From the NCBI GenBank assembly GCA_016235455.1, contig JACRKZ010000067.1, forward strand, positions 111,732 to 175,731: 64,000 nt of DNA, given 5' to 3'. Both the position numbers and the translations under genes were made by a program. The notes below the pieces were generated by a model. That model searched no databases. It was given only the letters and a program-made list of their open reading frames with translations, and had not been told where the DNA came from. This document shows, one piece after another, positions 54,570 through 64,000 of this stretch (position 1 is the stretch's first letter; each line of letters starts with the position of its first letter). This DNA comes from Armatimonadota bacterium (GTDB lineage Bacteria > Armatimonadota > UBA10988).

Positions 54570-56213
54570 TCAGCGGTAGACGCGGTAGTCGATGTTCGGG
54601 AAGATGGTGTCCCGCCACTCGCATTCCTCGAGGAATGGCACGTCCAGCCCGCCGTGTTCCAGCCCGCCGAACAGCCGCTCGAAGCGGGCCAGATGGTCGC
54701 CGGTGCGCTTGCGCGCATATTCGACCATGGTGCCCGTGCGCAGGATGAACGCCCAGTCGCTGGCCTGAGCCAGCAGCAACTCGCGGGCGCATTGGTTGAG
54801 CGCGCGCCGCTCCAGGTCGGTCGGCTCGCCGAAACGCCGGGCCAGATGCGTCATGCGCTCGCCCGCCTGATGCAGGTGGCGGTAGATCCAGTCGTTGGTC
54901 TCATTGAGCCAGAACTCGGCGAACCCGCGATAGCCCCACGAGCTGAGCTCGGGCTGAACCTTCTGGAGTACGGGATTGGCGGCCAGGTACTCGCTCGGCG
55001 TCGTCACCCGCACGGCCGTCTGGTCGAAGTGGGCCTTGCGGAAGACGAAGTCGAGGAACATCGGGCCTTCCCACCACCAGTGGCCGAAGAGCTCCGCGTC
55101 GTAGGGCGACACGACCAGCGGCTTGTGGTCGAGCACCTGACCGGCATAGCGCATCTGCTGCTCGCGGTTGAACAGGAAGTTCGCCGCGTGCGCCGCGGCG
55201 CGCTCGCGCGCCATGGCCGGGTCGTAGGGCTCCTTGGCGCCGAGATCGATGCTGTCGCTCGGACCGGTGATGCGGTAGTACTTGAGGCCCAGATGCTTGC
55301 GCTCGCCTAGCGGCCCCAGATACGGCCGCACGTAGCCATAGTCGAGGTCGTAGCCGATGTCGCGGTAGAACTCGCGGTAGGCAAAGTCGCCGGGATAGCC
55401 CTCGGCCGCACTCCACACCTGCTTGCTGCTCTCCACGTCGCGGCCGAAGGCGGCCACGGGCGCATTGGGGCAAAGCACCGGCGCGAACGTGCCGAACTTG
55501 GGCCGCGGCGAGCCAAACAGCACGCCGTGCGCCTCGATGAAGAAGTAGCGGATGCCCGCCTCGGCCAGGAACTGCTCGTGACCGGGATAGTAGCCGCACT
55601 CAGGCAGCCAGATACCCGCCGGCCGCCGGCCGAGCACTTCCTCGTAGTGGTCCGCGGCCACGTTGATCTGCGCGCGCACCGTCTCGGGCTGATGCGCCAT
55701 CAGCGGGAAGAAGCCGTGCGTGGCGCCGCAGGTGATGATCTCCAGCCCGCCCTGGTCCATATGCAGCCGGAAGGCGTTGGCCAGACTGCCGCCGCTGCGG
55801 TCGAAGACTTCCAGGCAGCGCTGGTAGTGCTGGAAATACATGCTGGCCAGGGACTGGAACTGCGGCTGGCCCTTGGTGCGGTCGATTTCCCGCTCGCTCA
55901 GGTCGATGCGCTCGACGATATGGCGGCGCAGGCGGTTCTGCAGCAGCGGGTCGCAGAACATGCTGAGCAGCGTCGGCGTCAGCGACATGGTCAGTCGGAA
56001 GGGCACACCGTCGGCGGTCAGCCCTTCCATCATGTTGAGCAGCGGGATGTAGGTCTCGCAAGCCGCTTCGAACAGCCAGTCCTCCTCGAGAAAGTAGTCA
56101 TACTCCGGATGCCGGACAAACGGCAGGTGGGCATGAAGCACGATACTCAGCGACCCGACATGCTCGCTCAAGACAGCCTCCGATGCTGCGCGGTTCGGTT
56201 CGCGCGCCGCCAT
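54570..56213 (-). CDS. GH57 1,4-alpha-glucan branching enzyme-like
   Basis: 547 aa. It has the GH57 barrel: LSIVLHAHLPFVRHPEYDYFLEE at the start, then the nucleophile region GIWLPECGYYPGHEQFLAE and the acid region PLVVSPYDAELFGHWWWEGP, with a DUF1957-type C-terminus. Family members branch or debranch alpha-glucans such as glycogen in the cytoplasm. The ATG at 56213 has GGAGG only one base away; a TTG at 56171 (LSEHVGSL) with GGAGG five bases upstream is a real alternative. It follows DUF4912, a common neighbour of GH57. Confidence 0.88.
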   Translation of the reverse strand: MAAREPNRAASEAVLSEHVGSLSIVLHAHLPFVRHPEYDYFLEEDWLFEAACETYIPLLNMMEGLTADGVPFRLTMSLTPTLLSMFCDPLLQNRLRRHIVERIDLSEREIDRTKGQPQFQSLASMYFQHYQRCLEVFDRSGGSLANAFRLHMDQGGLEIITCGATHGFFPLMAHQPETVRAQINVAADHYEEVLGRRPAGIWLPECGYYPGHEQFLAEAGIRYFFIEAHGVLFGSPRPKFGTFAPVLCPNAPVAAFGRDVESSKQVWSAAEGYPGDFAYREFYRDIGYDLDYGYVRPYLGPLGERKHLGLKYYRITGPSDSIDLGAKEPYDPAMARERAAAHAANFLFNREQQMRYAGQVLDHKPLVVSPYDAELFGHWWWEGPMFLDFVFRKAHFDQTAVRVTTPSEYLAANPVLQKVQPELSSWGYRGFAEFWLNETNDWIYRHLHQAGERMTHLARRFGEPTDLERRALNQCARELLLAQASDWAFILRTGTMVEYARKRTGDHLARFERLFGGLEHGGLDVPFLEECEWRDTIFPNIDYRVYR

Positions 56214-56228
56214 TCCTCCACCGCGCGC

Positions 56229-57080
56229 TCAGTAGCGGTTGGAGACCACCATGGCCGCCGAGAACGGACCCGAGGAGATGCGTTCGGCCAGGAACTCGCT
56301 GAGCCCCCGCGCCGCATCCACCGAGCCTGGGAAGCCGCCCGCGCCAGCGCTGGCCACGCCGGCCTCGCCGACGCCCGCCAGCGACAGCCGCAGCGCGTCG
56401 TCGTAGAGCTGGCCCCAAGCCTCGTCGGCCTGCTCCGACGGGGCGTTGCGCGGCGCGCTCACCACGTTGGACACCGCCAGCCGGATGAACTCACCCACGG
56501 CCGACAGGTAGCCGAACTCCACTCGGTACTCGCGGTTGGGCCGCGGTGTCTGGAAGTAGAAGTCGGTAGCGTCGGGCCCGACCTCGATATCGCACACGCG
56601 CGTCGCCTCGCACGGCTCGCCCGCTACCACGCTGCTCACATCGTGCAGCCGCAACACGCGCCGCCAGCCACTGGCCGGATCGGTGATACCCGAGCCCGCC
56701 ACGCGCTCCCACGTCTCGGCCGACACATCCCAGTAGCAGAACATCCACTGCGGGTCGCGCACGAGCAGGACCACCCGGTCCACACCGTAACTCTGAGGAA
56801 ACATAAACGGGACGTCGGTGGCCAGCACACGGGGCTCGGCGGAGGCCGGTGACGAGATCGGCTCGGGCCAGGCCACCTCGGCCGCGGCCGGCGCCGGGGC
56901 GCTCGCGACAGCCGTGTCGTCGCCGTCGTCGCCAGCGCTCGCGGCCAGGCCGCAAGCCGCCTGACAAGCGCTCAGAAGCTCCTCGCGGCGGAGCCTGGAA
57001 TAGCCTCGGACGCCCAACTCGCGAGCGAACTCGCGCAGGGCGGCAGCACTCATCGCCGTCAGCTCTTCCTGGGTCCTCAT
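56229..57080 (-). CDS. DUF4912 protein with N-terminal SAP/Rho-N-like motif
   Basis: 283 aa. The first 45 residues (TAMSAAALREFARELGVRGYSRLRREELLSAC) look like a Rho-N/SAP nucleic-acid-binding helix pair; a Pro/Ala-rich linker follows. The DUF4912 domain (YGVDRVVLLVRDPQWMFCYWDVSAETWE ... FYFQTPRPNREYRVEFGYL) is a beta-sandwich seen beside GH57 enzymes. A carbohydrate-binding or regulatory role in glycogen metabolism is inferred, not shown. Start at ATG 57080. It ends 15 bp before the GH57 gene. Confidence 0.78.
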   Translation of the reverse strand: MRTQEELTAMSAAALREFARELGVRGYSRLRREELLSACQAACGLAASAGDDGDDTAVASAPAPAAAEVAWPEPISSPASAEPRVLATDVPFMFPQSYGVDRVVLLVRDPQWMFCYWDVSAETWERVAGSGITDPASGWRRVLRLHDVSSVVAGEPCEATRVCDIEVGPDATDFYFQTPRPNREYRVEFGYLSAVGEFIRLAVSNVVSAPRNAPSEQADEAWGQLYDDALRLSLAGVGEAGVASAGAGGFPGSVDAARGLSEFLAERISSGPFSAAMVVSNRY

Positions 57081-57211
57081 AGCTCTATCCTTTGACCTCG
57101 AACCGTTCGATCGAGCCCGTGAACACGGGTGTCCGCCGTGAGCATTGTGCACCCAATTCGTGTGTCGAGAGTGTCGACTGCGTTACAGTCAGAAGACGAT
57201 ACGCGCGGGAT

Positions 57212-57889
57212 TCAGCGATGCCGCCGCCGCTCGCGCAGCCACATGGTGCGACTGGCCAGGCGCAGCACGCGTCGCGCCGAGAGCGACAGTTCCTCGGATC
57301 GGCCGCGACCGCGGAGGCCCGGGCCGACGGCAAAGCCGCGCCGATGGCCGACGACGTCGCGCACCAGGGCTGGCCAGCGCTCGGGCTGACCGTGGAACCA
57401 ATACTCGCCGTCCCAGCGCACCAGTCGCCCGCGCACCATGGCGCCCTGCACAATCCAGGTCTGCTCCTCGGTGAGCATGACGCGGTAGTAGTCACCAGCC
57501 TCGCCGCCCAGGTCGTGGACGACCACCGCCTCGGTATCGCCGGAGACCACGCAGAAGACGCTGCCCACGCTCTGCTCGCAGGCCAGCAGGTTCTCGGCCA
57601 CGCGGGCCGGCAGGTCGGGGGTCTGTTCGACGAACAAGCGCACCGGCGTGCGATCCCAGCGGCTGTGACAGCGGTGAAACAGAAACCAATCCGAATCGGC
57701 GACGCGGGTCTCGAGTTGCTCGACGGGATGCTCGGCCAGGGCCGGCTCGGTGGGCGCGCCCACGGCCATGGTGCCCAGGTATTCCTCGCACGCCAGCCGC
57801 CGCTCTTGGTCGAAGGACGCGCTACGTACGTAGTCTCGAAGCCGCTGCAGCCAGGCCGTCATCTCCTCCGAGCCACGTCGGTTCGCCAT
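57212..57889 (-). CDS. Conserved-looking hypothetical protein
   Basis: 225 aa from ATG 57889 (MANRRGSEEM). I do not recognise the family. The sequence is soluble, without signal or membrane segments, and has a mixed core with HRCHSRWDRTPVRLFVEQTP and TEEQTWIVQGAMVRGRLVRWDGEYWFHG. Two Cys-His pairs early in the chain could bind metal. The C-terminal 25 residues are Arg-rich. It precedes DUF4912-GH57 with a 131-bp gap, so it may or may not be in that unit. Confidence 0.55.
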   Translation of the reverse strand: MANRRGSEEMTAWLQRLRDYVRSASFDQERRLACEEYLGTMAVGAPTEPALAEHPVEQLETRVADSDWFLFHRCHSRWDRTPVRLFVEQTPDLPARVAENLLACEQSVGSVFCVVSGDTEAVVVHDLGGEAGDYYRVMLTEEQTWIVQGAMVRGRLVRWDGEYWFHGQPERWPALVRDVVGHRRGFAVGPGLRGRGRSEELSLSARRVLRLASRTMWLRERRRHR

Positions 57890-57924
57890 CGTCGCCAACC
57901 TCAGAGCTGCCGTGGGTGCCATGA

Positions 57925-59031
<1,107 letters not shown>

Positions 59032-59089
59032 TCCGACCCTTATCCCATAGGCCAACTGCACCTATACTGTGCCCGACGTGAGTACAGTG

Positions 59090-59962
59090 ATGAATGTGTT
59101 GGTCACCGGCGGGGCCGGTTCGGTGGGTACATGGGTGGTGAAGCTGCTGGCCGAGCAGGGCCATGCCGTCACGGTCGCCGGACGGAGCGAGCATAAGGAT
59201 GTCGAGGGCATGGCACGCTATGCCTCCCTCGACATCACCGACGCCGAGGCCTGCCGCCGGGTGGTGGACGGGCATGAGCGGGTCATCCATCTCGCGGCCA
59301 TCCCCTCGCCGGGCGGCGTGCCGGGATCGACGCTCTTCAACATCAACTGCGATGGCACGTACAACCTGCTCGACGCGTGTGTGCTGTGCGGCGTGGACCA
59401 TGTGGCCATCGCCAGTTCAATCAACGCGCTCGGGCAGAAGTACGGCGTCAAGCCGTGGCCCGTGCATTACTTCCCGGTCGACGAGGACCATCCGCAGCTG
59501 CACAGCGACCCGTACAGCCTGTCCAAGCATGTGACCGAGGAGATCGCGCGGTACTTCTGGCACAAGAATGGCCTGTCGAGCATCAGCCTGCGTATCCCAG
59601 CGGTCATGGCGCCCGGGCCGTGGTCCGCCGACTGGCTCAAGCGCGAACGGGAGTCTGGCGGTCGCGGCTTCGCCAGCGACTTCTGGGTGATGATCGACTC
59701 GCGTGACAGCGCTACCGCCTTCGACCTGGCCAGCCAGCCGATCTACGAAGGCGCGCACATCTGCTTCGTCAACGACACGGTCAATGTGGTGGGCGAGCCC
59801 AGCCGTGACCTGGCCGCGCGCTGGTACGGCTACGTCACCGACTGGCACGCGCCCGTCGAGGCCGACGAGGCCCTGGTCAGCCCAGACCGCTTCCGCCGGC
59901 TCACCGGCTGGGAGCCGCGCTACTCCTGGCGCGGCGTGGCCGACGGCGCACCGCTGCCCTGA
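59090..59962 (+). CDS. NAD-dependent epimerase/dehydratase (extended SDR)
   Basis: 290 aa. The Rossmann motif NVLVTGGAGSVGTWVVK is at the start. The family HLAAIPSPGG region is present, as are the catalytic YSLSKHVTEEIARYF (Tyr-x3-Lys) and the substrate end EPRYSWRG. It probably alters a nucleotide sugar or free sugar acid, e.g. in uronate use. Start at ATG 59090; a TATACT box 22-27 bases upstream could be the -10, making a very short leader. An in-frame GTG at 59069 is a weaker alternative. Confidence 0.85.
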   Translation: MNVLVTGGAGSVGTWVVKLLAEQGHAVTVAGRSEHKDVEGMARYASLDITDAEACRRVVDGHERVIHLAAIPSPGGVPGSTLFNINCDGTYNLLDACVLCGVDHVAIASSINALGQKYGVKPWPVHYFPVDEDHPQLHSDPYSLSKHVTEEIARYFWHKNGLSSISLRIPAVMAPGPWSADWLKRERESGGRGFASDFWVMIDSRDSATAFDLASQPIYEGAHICFVNDTVNVVGEPSRDLAARWYGYVTDWHAPVEADEALVSPDRFRRLTGWEPRYSWRGVADGAPLP

Positions 59963-59968
59963 GCGCCC

Positions 59969-61363
59969 TTACGGCTTGACCAGCACCGGCGCCGCCTCGT
60001 CGCCGGCCATGTCGTAGGGCAACTGCCAGACCTTGTCGCCCGCCTTGTTGGTGAAGTACAGATGCGACGGCGAGAGCTTGTCGGGATCGCCGTCGGCCCA
60101 GTAGCCATAGAAGTCCGGGTGCGCGTTGACCGGATGCCGGATGTAGTTGTGATTGCAGGCGCTGCCGCGTGTGATGTCGCGCTGCCGGCTCCAGGTTCGC
60201 CCGCTGTCGCGGCTCGACCAGATCGCCAACTCGCCGCCGGACCCCACTGGCTGCGGGCCCTTCTCGGATGGACCGAAGACGCGCCACTCGTCCTGCTCGA
60301 TGCACAACATGCCCGTGCTGTAGTTGTGGTTGGCGCGTGTCAGCTCCGTATAGTCCCAGGCCGTGCCGTTCCAGTGCGCCACGGTCCACCAGCGCGGGTC
60401 GCCGCCGGGGCCTGGGGCATACCCAGCGCTGGTGGTGTAGAGAATCACCGGCCGGCCCGCGGCGTCCAGGCCCAGGTCGTGGATGTAGACCAGCCGCCCG
60501 TCGGCTGCGTAGTCATGCACCAGCGCTGGGTTGGCCGGCTCGCTCAGCGGCAGCGTCACGGCCTCGCCGCCCACATTGCGCCAGGTGCGGCCGAAGTCGT
60601 CCGAGGACAGGTAGTAGAGGTTCGTCCGCTTGTCCACGTTGCCACCAGGATGGTAGTTGAAGGCGGTGATGACCTTGCGGCCGATCTGCTGGCTGGTCTG
60701 GTAGTGGCCGCCCATGCCGGCGAACTTCGTGTCGGGTGACCAGACCCGACCGTCGGCGCTGGTGGCGTAGTACAGCTCGCGGCCCTTGGTGTACTTGGTG
60801 AACAGGAACAGGAAGCCCTGGCCCTCGATCCAGCGCGGCTGGGGATAGGTGAACTCGCCCTCGCGCACCAACTCGAAGTCATCGATGCTGTAGGGCTCGC
60901 GGCTGCGGTAGATGAAGCCCGGCCGCGCCTTGGCGCGGCCGCTGACAAAGACCCACAGGTGGCCCAGCGGATCGATACTCAGGCTGGGGTTGTCGTGCGG
61001 GTCGTCCACGCCCTTCTTGTCATGGACGATGACTGGACGTGGCACGACTCCCTTGCGGTGGTCGTAGTAGCTGATCATATCGAGCAGGTAGCGCTGTCCA
61101 CCCCGTGAGCCGCCGTAGACGAAGAACGTCTTGTCGGCCTCCTTGGCATAGATGGCCATGGGCACGTGGTTGGCCGTGTAGGTGCCCAGGCCACCCGAGT
61201 ACTTGTCGCCGTAGGTCGACTTCTGACCAAGCGTGAACCAGATGCCGCGGTAGCCGCTGTCGCGCAGGTTGGCTGCGCGGGCCGGGCCACCCAGCCAGGG
61301 CGCGGCCGATACCGCCGCGGCTGCGCCCAGACCCCGCCGCAGGAACGAACGTCGCGATGCCAT
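59969..61363 (-). CDS. Tat-exported BNR-4 family protein (polysaccharide lyase-like)
   Basis: 464 aa from ATG 61363, with GTGGAG six bases upstream. SRRSFLRRGLGAAAAV is a Tat signal. The mature part is a seven-bladed-propeller pattern of the BNR_4 (PF15892) type: GYRGIWFTLGQKSTYGDKYS, GGLGTYTANHVPMAIYAKEA and later HNYIRHPVNAHPDF. Some BNR_4 members are ulvan or rhamnogalacturonan lyases, so an extracellular polysaccharide-cleaving role is likely but not proven. It follows the large partial gene by 48 bp. Confidence 0.78.
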   Translation of the reverse strand: MASRRSFLRRGLGAAAAVSAAPWLGGPARAANLRDSGYRGIWFTLGQKSTYGDKYSGGLGTYTANHVPMAIYAKEADKTFFVYGGSRGGQRYLLDMISYYDHRKGVVPRPVIVHDKKGVDDPHDNPSLSIDPLGHLWVFVSGRAKARPGFIYRSREPYSIDDFELVREGEFTYPQPRWIEGQGFLFLFTKYTKGRELYYATSADGRVWSPDTKFAGMGGHYQTSQQIGRKVITAFNYHPGGNVDKRTNLYYLSSDDFGRTWRNVGGEAVTLPLSEPANPALVHDYAADGRLVYIHDLGLDAAGRPVILYTTSAGYAPGPGGDPRWWTVAHWNGTAWDYTELTRANHNYSTGMLCIEQDEWRVFGPSEKGPQPVGSGGELAIWSSRDSGRTWSRQRDITRGSACNHNYIRHPVNAHPDFYGYWADGDPDKLSPSHLYFTNKAGDKVWQLPYDMAGDEAAPVLVKP

Positions 61364-61411
61364 GCCCATCTCCACTGGCGTTCTTCGCCTCGGTGCCGCT
61401 GATTCCTGCGC

Positions 61412-64000
61412 TTACGTTGCGGGACGGACCTCCACGGCAGCCGCGGTAGGCAGTTTGATCCGCAGGCTGCCCCCAGCCGCGAGCCGCGTGTCGGTCGCCG
61501 CACCGACGGTCACGCGATAGGCCGCGCCCGTGCGCAGGCCGCCGATGGTCAACTCGCCGGGGGCACTCGCCGTAAGCGCCACGCGCGAGGACGACCATGC
61601 CTCCACCGTCACGTCCATCGGCCCGGGCGCGGTGATGTCCAGCGGCACCTGTCGCACGCTCGGCCCATCGCCCTCGAAGGCCAGGACCAGCGCGCCCGGC
61701 CGCCAGTGGTTGACCCCTGGGCCGAACGGGGCCGGCGCCTTGAGCTGCCAGCGGCCCGGCTGCGCGGCGATCAGTTCCAGCCGGCCATTGCGGTCGCGGG
61801 CCTGGGCGATGTCGCCGGTGCAGGTCGCGCGGGTCACCAGGTAGTCGGCCGTCTGGCCGTCGCGGTGCGGCGCGACGAACGTGGCACGGTAGCCGCCTTG
61901 GCCATCGGGTTGCACCTGGTAGCCGTCGCCGCCGTGGACCTGATGGTCCTGCCAGACGCCGTTGGTCCAGAGCAGCGGCAGCTTCCACCCACTCAGCCCG
62001 TCGACGATCAGCGGCAGGTCGCCGTGCCCGCCTTCAAGCCGGAACGCCGCCACATCGTCAGCGGCGCGCACCTGCGGCGGATAGTCGGCGACCTTGGCGC
62101 CGGCGCGCACGGTCAGCCGCACCGGCTTGAGCCCGAACCGCCCGCGCTCGCGTTCGGCCTTGAAGCCCGGCGGGCTGGCCTCGCCGTGGGGCATCAGCAT
62201 GACGTCCGCCTCGAGCCAGTCGCCGGCCTCGATGCGCAGCGTCTCGGCCGGCACGGTCAGCCAAGTGCTGGCGTCCTTGGCGTCGAATGCCGCCGACAGC
62301 GCCGGCCGGTCGTAGGTCTTGCCGCCGAGCCGGGCCGAGAAGCGCTGCACGAGCGTCAGCACACCGTACTTGCTGTCGGGCCCTTCGCTGCTCATGAACG
62401 GCGCCGCGGCGGCCATCAGCTGGCCGAGGAGGACCATGTCGTCCTTGGCCGGCACGTCGCGGCGTTGGGTCGTGCCGTCGGGTCCGGTCCACAGCAACTG
62501 CGCGTTGCGCCCGCGGAAGTGGCTCATGTTCAGCCAGCGGAAGTTCCGCCGCGCGTCGCCCTCGATGACGCACGGCGCCACCCAGTCGTAGCGCAGCCGC
62601 ACCATGGTGCGCATCTCGTCGCGCTGCGGCACCTCGTAGGCGGTCACCTTGGCCCGGGCCGTGTTGTCGCTGGTGTGGAAGTCCATGGTGAAGCGCGCCA
62701 GGCTTGGGGCGATGCTGTCGAACGTGGTGCGCTCGTAGACCAGCTTGCCCCGGGTGGCGTTGTATTGCAGCCAGCCGGGCCAGTGCTGGCAGTCGTGCTG
62801 CGGCTGGCCGGCCCAGAACGGACCCGACATGGGCCGGAAGTCGGGGATCTCGAACACGGCGCCCTTGGTGTCCATGGTGTCCATGGACCAGCAGGTGGTC
62901 TCCGACGGGCCGGTGGAGCAGTGCCAGTAGATCAGGAAGAAACGGATCGACGACACCTGCTTGAGCGGCCAGATGCCCCAGTTGGCGGTCAGCGGCTGCA
63001 CGCGGCAGCTCTTGGCCTCGCCGGCGGCCAGCGTCACGGGGAAGTACACATCACCGAAAGCCGAGTCGTCCGGTTCCTCGCGCTCACCCGCGAAGTTCTT
63101 GGCCACGAACGGCGAGGTGGGCAGGATGAAGCCGTGGGCATCGGTCAGCGCGGCGGCCTCGAGATTGCCACTGCCCGTTTGCAGCTTGACCACCATGGTG
63201 CGCGGCTGGGCATCGTTGCGCAGGCTCAGGCCGGCGTTCATGCGCCGCGTGGGGTTGTGGAAGGCGGGGTCGAAGCCGAACGCGCCGCCGTTGCGGTCCA
63301 CCTCGGCGCGGTACAGGCCGGCGATGGGATCGTAGCCGAGCCAGTGACCATCGGTGACCTCAACCGCCTGGTCGGCCAGAGGGTGCAGATCGTCGGCCAT
63401 GACGGAGGCCGCCGGCTTGCCGCCGGTCGGCCGCAGCACCACGAACGCACCGGGCCGCGCGCCGCTCAGCGGCGCCTCGATGCGCCGACCCAGGGTGGTG
63501 CCCGCGGGCGCGGTCAGCGCCATGTCGCCGAGCAGACCCAGTAGCGGCCCAGCCGGCGCCACATCGGCGCCCAGGTCGAGCACAAGCGTCTTGGGCGCGG
63601 GCCGACCTTCGACCGGATCGAGCCGGAACTCAATGGCCAGTCGCTCCGGCTGCGCGTGAAGCACCAGCTCGCCGCGCGCGGGCTTGGGCCGCGTGCCGTC
63701 GGGCGCGCGGCGCAGCAGCACGCTGGCCAGGTCGACCTGGCCGCTCTCGCCCGGCGGGTCGAAGCGCAGCGAGGTGAGGCGCTGGCCCGGCGTGCCGAGG
63801 CGGACCTCCACGTCGTGCCAGGCGCCATCGCCGGCCACGCCGAAGGTGACGACGTTCTTGCCGTCGATGCCCTGGCCGTCAACCCCATAGTAGAGGGCCG
63901 CGCCCCCGCCGGCATCGCTGCGCAGCCGCAGCACCATGACCACCGGGCCCGGCACGTCGCAGGGCGGCAGACCGATGTAGGGGTCCGGGCCGGTGAGCTT
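61412..64000 (-). CDS. Large carbohydrate-active-type protein (5' end beyond window)
   Basis: At least 862 aa; the frame enters from the right edge (KLTGPDPYIG at 64000), so the start is missing. The sequence is beta-rich throughout, with Asp/Asn/Trp-rich loops (HDCQHWPGWLQYN, GHWLGYDPIAGLYRAEVDRN). The last 120 residues form an Ig/FN3-like pattern ending in VRPAT. I do not recognise a catalytic family. It precedes the BNR-4 gene and is probably part of the same polysaccharide-related unit, exported or surface-located. Confidence 0.65.
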   Translation of the reverse strand, partial: KLTGPDPYIGLPPCDVPGPVVMVLRLRSDAGGGAALYYGVDGQGIDGKNVVTFGVAGDGAWHDVEVRLGTPGQRLTSLRFDPPGESGQVDLASVLLRRAPDGTRPKPARGELVLHAQPERLAIEFRLDPVEGRPAPKTLVLDLGADVAPAGPLLGLLGDMALTAPAGTTLGRRIEAPLSGARPGAFVVLRPTGGKPAASVMADDLHPLADQAVEVTDGHWLGYDPIAGLYRAEVDRNGGAFGFDPAFHNPTRRMNAGLSLRNDAQPRTMVVKLQTGSGNLEAAALTDAHGFILPTSPFVAKNFAGEREEPDDSAFGDVYFPVTLAAGEAKSCRVQPLTANWGIWPLKQVSSIRFFLIYWHCSTGPSETTCWSMDTMDTKGAVFEIPDFRPMSGPFWAGQPQHDCQHWPGWLQYNATRGKLVYERTTFDSIAPSLARFTMDFHTSDNTARAKVTAYEVPQRDEMRTMVRLRYDWVAPCVIEGDARRNFRWLNMSHFRGRNAQLLWTGPDGTTQRRDVPAKDDMVLLGQLMAAAAPFMSSEGPDSKYGVLTLVQRFSARLGGKTYDRPALSAAFDAKDASTWLTVPAETLRIEAGDWLEADVMLMPHGEASPPGFKAERERGRFGLKPVRLTVRAGAKVADYPPQVRAADDVAAFRLEGGHGDLPLIVDGLSGWKLPLLWTNGVWQDHQVHGGDGYQVQPDGQGGYRATFVAPHRDGQTADYLVTRATCTGDIAQARDRNGRLELIAAQPGRWQLKAPAPFGPGVNHWRPGALVLAFEGDGPSVRQVPLDITAPGPMDVTVEAWSSSRVALTASAPGELTIGGLRTGAAYRVTVGAATDTRLAAGGSLRIKLPTAAAVEVRPAT

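Overview
The window looks like a chromosomal segment of a GC-rich member of the Armatimonadota, or a close relative. The strongest clue is four scattered pseudopilin genes that share the N-terminal block [20 protein letters not shown] followed by [11 protein letters not shown]. Three of them also carry the C-terminal H-x9-DG signature, a combination I associate with that phylum. The assignment is inference. I see no tRNA, rRNA, CRISPR array or intact insertion sequence.

Layout. 1-6.9 kb: a cut-off TPR protein, pseudopilin 1, a FAD/Fe-S D-2-hydroxyacid dehydrogenase, pseudopilin 2 and a PfkB sugar kinase. 7-15 kb, minus strand: the translation operon thrS-infC-rpmI-rplT-(SpoU methylase)-pheS-pheT. 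It has a Phe T-box with an attenuator before pheS, a probable AUC start on infC, and a PheT lacking the tRNA-binding B2 domain. 15-20.6 kb: maf-mreB on plus, then hypF-hypC-hypD on minus without hypE or a hydrogenase. 20.7-30.7 kb: carbohydrate and central metabolism, with a Gfo/Idh/MocA oxidoreductase, pseudopilin 3, a GH127-like protein, a small overlapping gene pair, icd, two tandem esterases, a GH105-like hydrolase and a radical SAM protein. 30.7-34.8 kb: a secreted sialidase-fold protein, a divergent thymidylate-synthase-like protein, and a duplicated secreted protein family with one copy broken by two stop codons.

35-44.6 kb: a TetR regulator with twin palindromic operators faces a short operon of an STN-like secreted protein plus pseudopilin 4. 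Then come a Tat-exported Gfo/Idh/MocA protein, a TPR protein, a GlcD-like oxidase, an HtrA-type lipoprotein protease and a YqhA-like membrane protein. 44.5-57.9 kb is almost entirely minus strand: a 225-aa unknown, DUF4912-GH57, a decayed MNT-HEPN toxin-antitoxin remnant, pepA, a URO-D-family protein, comEC, MoxR, DUF58 and TgpA. 58.2-64 kb: an orphan beta-class DNA methyltransferase, an NAD-dependent epimerase, and two secreted or envelope polysaccharide-related genes, the last cut by the window edge.

The accessory genes point to a saprophyte using plant or algal polysaccharides (GH127, GH105, BNR-4, esterases, sugar dehydrogenases). Its surface includes many pseudopilins and a DNA-uptake channel (ComEC). 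The best leads for new biology are the TetR-controlled STN/pseudopilin pair, the ribosome-binding-site hairpin ahead of pseudopilin 2, the GH105/radical SAM/sialidase/ThyA-like string with its missing start codon, and the paired CATCTGCG-type palindromes around pheT.
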